Below, piece after piece: positions 59,762-64,000 of a DNA stretch of 64,000 nucleotides; within the stretch, counting starts at the first letter, position 1, and every line of letters starts with the position of its first letter. The position numbers and the translations under genes are program-made. The notes under the pieces are model-generated. The model saw only the letters and a program-made list of their open reading frames with translations, made no database searches and was not told where the DNA came from. The stretch spans positions 1,550,001 to 1,614,000 of the forward strand of contig NZ_AP022613.1 in assembly GCF_010730195.1 (NCBI RefSeq). Direction: 5' to 3'. This stretch comes from Mycobacterium conspicuum (lineage in GTDB: Bacteria; Actinomycetota; Actinomycetes; Mycobacteriales; Mycobacteriaceae).

Positions 59762-59783
59762 CGGCCGCTCAGCAACCGATTCC

Positions 59784-60692
59784 GTGGCAAGCACCGACGC
59801 CGACGAAGGCACCCCGCCCGACGAGCCGGCTGCTAGGAAGGCGTCCCGGGCCGGACGGGACCTGCCCGCCGCCATCGCGGTGGGAGTCTCGATCGGTGCG
59901 GTACTCATCGCGACGCTGGTGTTCTACCCGCGCGGATGGGTGGTCCTGTGTTCGGGGGCCATCTTCGTCGCCAGCCATGAGGTGGTGCGCCGGCTGCGCG
60001 AGGCCGGATACGTCGTCCCCGTCATCCCGCTGCTGATCGGTGGGCAGGTCACCTGCTGGCTGACCTGGCCATATGGCGCGCGGGGCGCGTTGGCCGGTTT
60101 CGGAGCCACGGTGGTGGTCTGCATGTTCTGGCGGCTGTTCATGCAGGACGAAAGCAGGCAGCACGATTCCGACGGCGGTACGCCGCCGCCGTCGAACTAT
60201 TTGCGCGACGTGTCGGCGACGATCTTTTTGGCCGCGTGGGTTCCGCTGTTCGCCTCCTTCGCGGCGTTGCTGGTCTACCACCCGCACGAGGGCGCCGGGC
60301 GGGTGTTCTGCTTGATGATCACAGTGGTGGCCTCCGATTCGGGCGGCTACGCGTTCGGGGTGCTGTTCGGCAAGCATCCGGTGGTCCCGGCGATCAGCCC
60401 GAAGAAGTCGTGGGAGGGATTCGGCGGGTCGTTGCTGTGCGGGATCGCGGCGGCGTTTCTGACCGCGACCTTCATGGTCCACCGGCCGCCGTGGGAGGGC
60501 GCCCTGCTGGGAGCCGTGCTGGTCGTCGCCTGCGCGCTGGGTGACCTGGTGGAGTCTCAGGTCAAGCGCGACCTCGGCATCAAGGACATGGGCCGGCTGC
60601 TGCCAGGCCATGGCGGCCTGATGGACCGGCTGGACAGCGTGCTCCCCGCCGCGGTGGTGACGTGGACGGTGTTCGCGTTGCTGCCCGCCTGA
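59784..60692 (+). CDS. cdsA: Phosphatidate cytidylyltransferase
   Basis: CdsA (Rv2881c, 302 residues) makes CDP-diacylglycerol, the branch point for phosphatidylinositol, cardiolipin and phosphatidylethanolamine in the inner membrane. It has about eight membrane helices and the family signature DLVESQVKRDLGIKDMGRLL followed by PGHGGLMDRLDS (about residues 250-282), with the metal-binding Asp residues. The start is GTG 59784, giving VASTDADEGTPPDEP and a disordered cytosolic lead before the first helix. rlmN begins 23 bases downstream. Confidence 0.95.
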   Translation: MASTDADEGTPPDEPAARKASRAGRDLPAAIAVGVSIGAVLIATLVFYPRGWVVLCSGAIFVASHEVVRRLREAGYVVPVIPLLIGGQVTCWLTWPYGARGALAGFGATVVVCMFWRLFMQDESRQHDSDGGTPPPSNYLRDVSATIFLAAWVPLFASFAALLVYHPHEGAGRVFCLMITVVASDSGGYAFGVLFGKHPVVPAISPKKSWEGFGGSLLCGIAAAFLTATFMVHRPPWEGALLGAVLVVACALGDLVESQVKRDLGIKDMGRLLPGHGGLMDRLDSVLPAAVVTWTVFALLPA

Positions 60693-60715
60693 GAAGGCCG
60701 ATACTGGACAGCGTC

Positions 60716-61801
60716 ATGGTCCAAGAGCTGATGTTCGACGCGCCGCGCGCCGCCCTCCCGCCGCGGCACCTGGCCGACCTCGACGAGCAGGGCCGGGCCG
60801 CGGCCGTCGCCGAGCTGGGCCTGCCGGCGTTTCGGGCCAAGCAGCTCGCGCACCAGTACTACGGACGGTTGATCGCCGACCCCCGACAGATGACCGACCT
60901 CCCGGCGGCCGCGCGCGAGCTGATCGCCGAGGCGTTGTTCCCGACGCTGATCACCGCGGCCACCGACATCACCTGCGACGCCGGGCAGACCCGAAAAACG
61001 TTGTGGCGCAGCACCGATAACACCACGTTTGAGTCGGTGCTGATGCGCTACCCGCAGCGCAACACGATCTGCATCTCGTCGCAGGCCGGCTGCGGCATGG
61101 CCTGCCCGTTCTGCGCCACCGGCCAGGGCGGGCTGCGCCGCAACCTGTCCACCGCGGAGATCCTCGAGCAGGTGCGCGCCGGCGCCGCCGCGCTGCGCGA
61201 CGACTTCGGTGACCGGCTTTCGAACGTGGTGTTCATGGGCATGGGGGAGCCGCTGGCCAACTACGCCAGGGTGCTGGCCGCGGTGCGGCGCATCACCGAG
61301 CCGTCCGGTTTCGGCATCTCGGCCCGCTCGGTGACGGTGTCCACGGTCGGGCTGGCACCGGCGATCCGCAGGCTCGCCGACGAACGGCTCGGGGTGACGC
61401 TGGCGCTGTCGCTGCACGCGCCCGACGACGAACTGCGCGACACGCTGGTCCCGGTCAACAACCGGTGGAAGATCAGCGAGGCCCTCGAGGCCGCGCGGTA
61501 TTACGCCGAGGTGACCGGGCGGCGGGTGTCGATCGAGTACGCGCTGATCCGTGACGTCAACGACCAGCCGTGGCGGGCCGACCTGCTGGGCAAGCGGCTG
61601 CACGGCGCGCTCGGGCCGCTGGTGCACGTGAACCTGATTCCGCTCAACCCGACGCCGGGCAGCGATTGGGATGCCAGCCCGAAGCCGGTCGAGCGTGAGT
61701 TCGTCCGACGGGTGCGGTCGAAGGGGGTGTCCTGCACGGTGCGAGACACCCGTGGGCGCGAGATCAGCGCCGCGTGTGGCCAGCTGGCCGCCGAAGGGTG
61801 A
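60716..61801 (+). CDS. rlmN: Dual-specificity 23S rRNA/tRNA adenine-C2 methyltransferase RlmN
   Basis: A radical SAM enzyme that methylates C2 of A2503 in 23S rRNA and A37 of some tRNAs. The 361-residue protein has the 4Fe-4S motif CGMACPFC (about residues 126-133) and GMGEPLANY near 178. The C-terminal Cys required for the protein-bound intermediate is in KGVSCTVRDTRGREISAACGQL (about 338-356). In H37Rv I recall this region annotated as two genes (Rv2880c/Rv2879c); here it is one intact frame. ATG 60716 is the start. Confidence 0.95.
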   Translation: MVQELMFDAPRAALPPRHLADLDEQGRAAAVAELGLPAFRAKQLAHQYYGRLIADPRQMTDLPAAARELIAEALFPTLITAATDITCDAGQTRKTLWRSTDNTTFESVLMRYPQRNTICISSQAGCGMACPFCATGQGGLRRNLSTAEILEQVRAGAAALRDDFGDRLSNVVFMGMGEPLANYARVLAAVRRITEPSGFGISARSVTVSTVGLAPAIRRLADERLGVTLALSLHAPDDELRDTLVPVNNRWKISEALEAARYYAEVTGRRVSIEYALIRDVNDQPWRADLLGKRLHGALGPLVHVNLIPLNPTPGSDWDASPKPVEREFVRRVRSKGVSCTVRDTRGREISAACGQLAAEG

Positions 61802-61858
61802 ACCACCGGGGCTCTGGGTACGTCTCTTAGCTGTAAGACCAGCAAATGAGGGGGCACC

Positions 61859-62362
61859 ATGATTCGCCTGTTTTCGCCGCTCCGGTTCATTGTGGCGGCC
61901 ATGCTCGCGGCCGTCCTGATCGTCGGGCTGGCCGAGGCGCCCCGCTCGGCGGCGGCCGACGAGCGGCTGCAGTTCACCGGAACCACGCTGGGCGGTGCCC
62001 CCTTCAACGGCGCCAGCCTGCAGGGTAAGCCGGCGGTGTTGTGGTTCTGGACGCCGTGGTGCCCGTTCTGCAACGCCGAGGCCCCGGGCTTGAGCCAGGT
62101 GGCGGCGGCCAACCCGGGCGTCACGTTCGTCGGTATCGCGGCGCACTCCGACGTCGGCGCGATGCAGAACTTCGTGTCGAAGTACAACCTGAACTTCACC
62201 AACCTCAACGACGCCGACGGCTCGATTTGGGCCCGCTACAACGTGCCCTGGCAGCCGGCGTGGGTGTTCTACCGCGCCGACGGCAGCTCGACCTTCGTCA
62301 ACAACCCCACCGCGGCGATGCCCCAAGCCGAGCTCGCCGGCCGGGTGGCCGGGCTGCGCTAA
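61859..62362 (+). CDS. mpt53: Secreted thioredoxin-like oxidoreductase MPT53 (DsbE-like)
   Basis: MPT53 (Rv2878c, 167 residues) is a secreted thioredoxin-fold protein that oxidises or rearranges disulfides outside the membrane. The signal peptide spans about residues 1-34 (FIVAAMLAAVLIVGLAEAPRSAAA). The active site is WFWTPWCPFCNAEAP, with the CxxC as CPFC (about residues 65-68). The cis-Pro loop appears as VPWQPAWVFY. A CcdA-like membrane protein follows at once, likely its electron partner. The start is ATG 61859 with a GAGGGGG ribosome-binding site. Confidence 0.95.
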   Translation: MIRLFSPLRFIVAAMLAAVLIVGLAEAPRSAAADERLQFTGTTLGGAPFNGASLQGKPAVLWFWTPWCPFCNAEAPGLSQVAAANPGVTFVGIAAHSDVGAMQNFVSKYNLNFTNLNDADGSIWARYNVPWQPAWVFYRADGSSTFVNNPTAAMPQAELAGRVAGLR

Positions 62363-62367
62363 CCGCG

Positions 62368-63294
62368 GTGAACCAGGGGGGTCTTGTCGGCCTGGCCTTC
62401 GCCGCCGGACTGGTGGCGGCCCTTAACCCCTGCGGGTTCGCCATGCTGCCCGGGTATCTGCTTCTGGTGGTGCGTGGGGGTCCCGAAGGCGGACCCATCA
62501 GGGCGGTGGGCCGCGCGCTGGCGGCCACCGCCGGCATGGCGCTCGGCTTCATGGCGGTGTTCGGATCCTTTGGGGCGCTGACGATTTCGGCGGCCTCCAC
62601 GGTGCAGCGTTACCTGCCCTACGGCACCGTGGTGATCGGCTTGATTTTGATCGCTCTGGGAATCTGGTTGCTGACAGGTCGCGAGCTGACGGCGCTGACG
62701 CCCCGACCGGTGGGGCCGCGCTGGGCCCCCACCGCGCGGGTGTGGTCGATGTTCGGCTACGGCGTGAGCTACGCGATCGCGTCGTTGTCGTGCACCATCG
62801 GGCCGTTTCTGGCGGTCACCGCCGCCGGCCTGCGCAGCGGATCGGTGCTCAGGGGCGCGGCGATCTACCTCGCCTACGTCGGCGGCCTGACCCTGGTCGT
62901 CGGCGCCCTCGTGCTGGCGGCCGCGACGGCGAGCTCGGCGGTGGCCGAACGGTTGCGCCGCATGCTGCCGTTCGTGAACCGGATCAGCGGCGCGCTGCTG
63001 GTCCTGGTCGGGCTGTACGTCGCCTACTACGGCGTCTATGAGCTGCGGCTGTTCCATGCGACCCGGGCCAGCCCGCCGGACGCGCTGATCAGCGCGGCCG
63101 GCCGACTGCAGGGCGCGCTGGCCGGCTGGGTGCACCAGCACGGGGCTTGGCCGTGGGTGCTGGCGCTGGGAGTGCTGGCGATCGGCGGGGCGGTCGGCTA
63201 CCTGATCCAGCCGCGGCGGCGGCCCCACAGGTCGCGCACCAGGATGCCCAGCACCACCGCGGCAAACCCGATGAGGAACAAGTCCTCGACGTGA
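62368..63294 (+). CDS. CcdA/DsbD-like transmembrane electron carrier (Rv2877c)
   Basis: A 308-residue membrane protein with about seven helices, in the cytochrome c biogenesis CcdA/DsbD family. It keeps the paired intramembrane cysteines: ALNPCGFAMLPGYLL (about residue 22) and ASLSCTIGPFLAV (about 138). These shuttle reducing power from cytosolic thioredoxin to exported thioredoxin-like proteins. GTG 62368 is five bases after mpt53, so the pair is co-expressed and probably works together. H37Rv annotates it as a possible mercury-resistance transporter, but the motifs favour CcdA. Its 3' end overlaps the convergent small gene by 97 bases. Confidence 0.88.
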   Translation: MNQGGLVGLAFAAGLVAALNPCGFAMLPGYLLLVVRGGPEGGPIRAVGRALAATAGMALGFMAVFGSFGALTISAASTVQRYLPYGTVVIGLILIALGIWLLTGRELTALTPRPVGPRWAPTARVWSMFGYGVSYAIASLSCTIGPFLAVTAAGLRSGSVLRGAAIYLAYVGGLTLVVGALVLAAATASSAVAERLRRMLPFVNRISGALLVLVGLYVAYYGVYELRLFHATRASPPDALISAAGRLQGALAGWVHQHGAWPWVLALGVLAIGGAVGYLIQPRRRPHRSRTRMPSTTAANPMRNKSST

Positions 63295-63452
63295 CCGACG
63301 TGGTTGCCGCGCAACATGCACAGCAGGAAGACGAACGCGATGAATCCGACGACGTGCCAGGTGCGGTGATTGATCCGGCTCCAGCCCCACGCCGCGGACG
63401 GCACCTCGGCGACGTCGACGCCCTGGTAGTGCTCCACCTCGGTGCTTGCCAC
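63198..63452 (-). CDS. Small DUF2631 membrane protein (Rv2876)
   Basis: An 84-residue protein with two membrane helices (VVGFIAFVFLLCML and DLFLIGFAAVVLGILV) and a basic C-terminus (RDLWGRRRGWIR). It matches DUF2631 of actinobacteria; the function is unknown. GTG 63452 is favoured over the longer ATG at 63497 because CCGGAGGTAAAC lies directly before it and VASTEVEHYQGVDV is the family N-terminus. It is convergent with the CcdA-like gene and overlaps its 3' end. In H37Rv mpt70 follows; here dxr diverges next. Confidence 0.85.
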   Translation of the reverse strand: MASTEVEHYQGVDVAEVPSAAWGWSRINHRTWHVVGFIAFVFLLCMLRGNHVGHVEDLFLIGFAAVVLGILVRDLWGRRRGWIR

Positions 63453-63532
63453 GTTTACCTCCGGATCGGATTGGCTTCTGGTGTCAGATTCTGGCACAGC
63501 CCGAATCGCCGCGCGGAGGGCACAATGGGTTG

Positions 63533-64000
63533 GTGAGCAACCCCACCCGCCTGCGCGTGCTGGTGCTGGGCAGCACCGGTTCGATCGGCACCCAGGCGCT
63601 GGAGGTCATCGCCGCCAACCCGGACCGCTTCGAGGTGGTCGGGCTGGCCGCCGGCGGTGGCAACGTGGACACGCTGCGGCGCCAGCGCGCCGAGACCGGG
63701 GTGGGCAACATCGCCGTCGCCGACGAGCGCGCGGCCGAGCTGGTCGGCGACGTCGCCTACCGCGGCCCCGACGCCGTCACCCGGCTGATCGAGGAGACCG
63801 ACGCCGACGTCGTCCTCAATGCGCTGGTCGGGGCGCTCGGCCTGCGCCCGACGCTGGCCGCGCTGGAATCGGGCGCTCGGCTGGCGCTGGCCAACAAGGA
63901 ATCGCTGGTCGCGGGCGGTCCGCTGGTGCTGCGGGCGGCGCAGCCGGGGCAGATCGTGCCGGTCGATTCCGAGCATTCCGCGCTGGCGCAGTGCTTGCGC
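63533..64000 (+). CDS. dxr: 1-deoxy-D-xylulose 5-phosphate reductoisomerase, N-terminal part
   Basis: Dxr (Rv2870c) converts DXP to MEP, the committed step of non-mevalonate isoprenoid synthesis and the target of fosmidomycin. The window ends after 156 residues, so only the NADPH domain and the start of the catalytic part are present: LVLGSTGSIGTQALEVIAAN near residue 10, NALVGALGLRPTL near 98 and LALANKESLVAGG near 118. A further conserved segment is PVDSEHSAL. GTG 63533 is the start; MEP-pathway partners lie outside the window. Confidence 0.95.
   Translation, partial: MSNPTRLRVLVLGSTGSIGTQALEVIAANPDRFEVVGLAAGGGNVDTLRRQRAETGVGNIAVADERAAELVGDVAYRGPDAVTRLIEETDADVVLNALVGALGLRPTLAALESGARLALANKESLVAGGPLVLRAAQPGQIVPVDSEHSALAQCLR

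Noticed and set aside
60557..62326. 589-residue minus-strand open frame across cdsA, rlmN and mpt53
   Set aside because: Antisense shadow of three real genes.

Overview
This window is a high-GC, densely packed stretch of a slow-growing, non-tuberculous Mycobacterium chromosome. The evidence is the long collinear run of orthologues of M. tuberculosis H37Rv Rv2967c (pyc) down to Rv2870c (dxr), many GTG/TTG starts, and mycobacteria-restricted genes (sepIVA, pknI, lppW, mpt53, a PE_PGRS gene). Presence of PE_PGRS together with absence of the PDIM/PGL locus argues against both the M. tuberculosis complex and a fast grower. No rRNA, tRNA, CRISPR array, insertion sequence or prophage is visible. Comparisons with H37Rv gene order are from memory, not from a search.

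Layout. 1-9.8 kb: pyc 3' end, rsmD, coaD, a SnoaL-like remnant, purU, the Cu-responsive permease (Rv2963 type) with a RicR box, then directly sepIVA, the DUF177 protein, rnc and mutM, followed by a convergent PE_PGRS gene and osmC. 9.8-19.8 kb: acyP, smc, ftsY, and the nitrogen operon amt-glnB-glnD. 19.8-35.3 kb: SF2 helicase, htpG and an alpha/beta hydrolase (all minus strand), ffh, an amidohydrolase, pknI, then a D-amino-acid/peptidoglycan-like patch: two paralogous N-acyl-D-amino-acid deacylase homologues, each beside its own regulator (TetR, AraC), flanking dacB2. 35.3-41.1 kb: translation block rpsP-khpA-rimM-trmD, lppW, rplS-lepB-rnhB-DUF2469. 41.1-50 kb: GAF-ANTAR protein, a frameshifted epimerase, fdhD (no fdhF), yraN-comM-dprA, viuB, a lactate 2-monooxygenase homologue, xerC. 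50-64 kb: vapBC, an M23 peptidase, rpsB-tsf, amiC, MarR, an MPT63-like secreted protein, an acyltransferase, a GlnR-like regulator, mbp1, pyrH-frr-cdsA-rlmN, mpt53-ccdA-like, a small membrane protein, dxr (5' part).

Against the conserved housekeeping backbone, the differences from H37Rv fall at gene borders: loss of Rv2928-Rv2962c (PDIM/PGL), fdhF, PPE45 and mpt70-dipZ-mpt83, and gain of the PE_PGRS gene, htpG plus hydrolase, the second deacylase with AraC, the ANTAR and epimerase genes, lactate monooxygenase, vapBC, the MPT63-like and acyltransferase pair, and mbp1. I see no wholly new multi-gene system. The most informative signals are regulatory: a perfect RicR box, a likely TetR operator with an overlapping promoter, a 21-bp-phased direct repeat at an AraC gene, a perfect palindrome at vapBC, a cluster of palindromes at the marR promoter, a hairpin enclosing the glnD start codon, and a GlnR-like box at amt.
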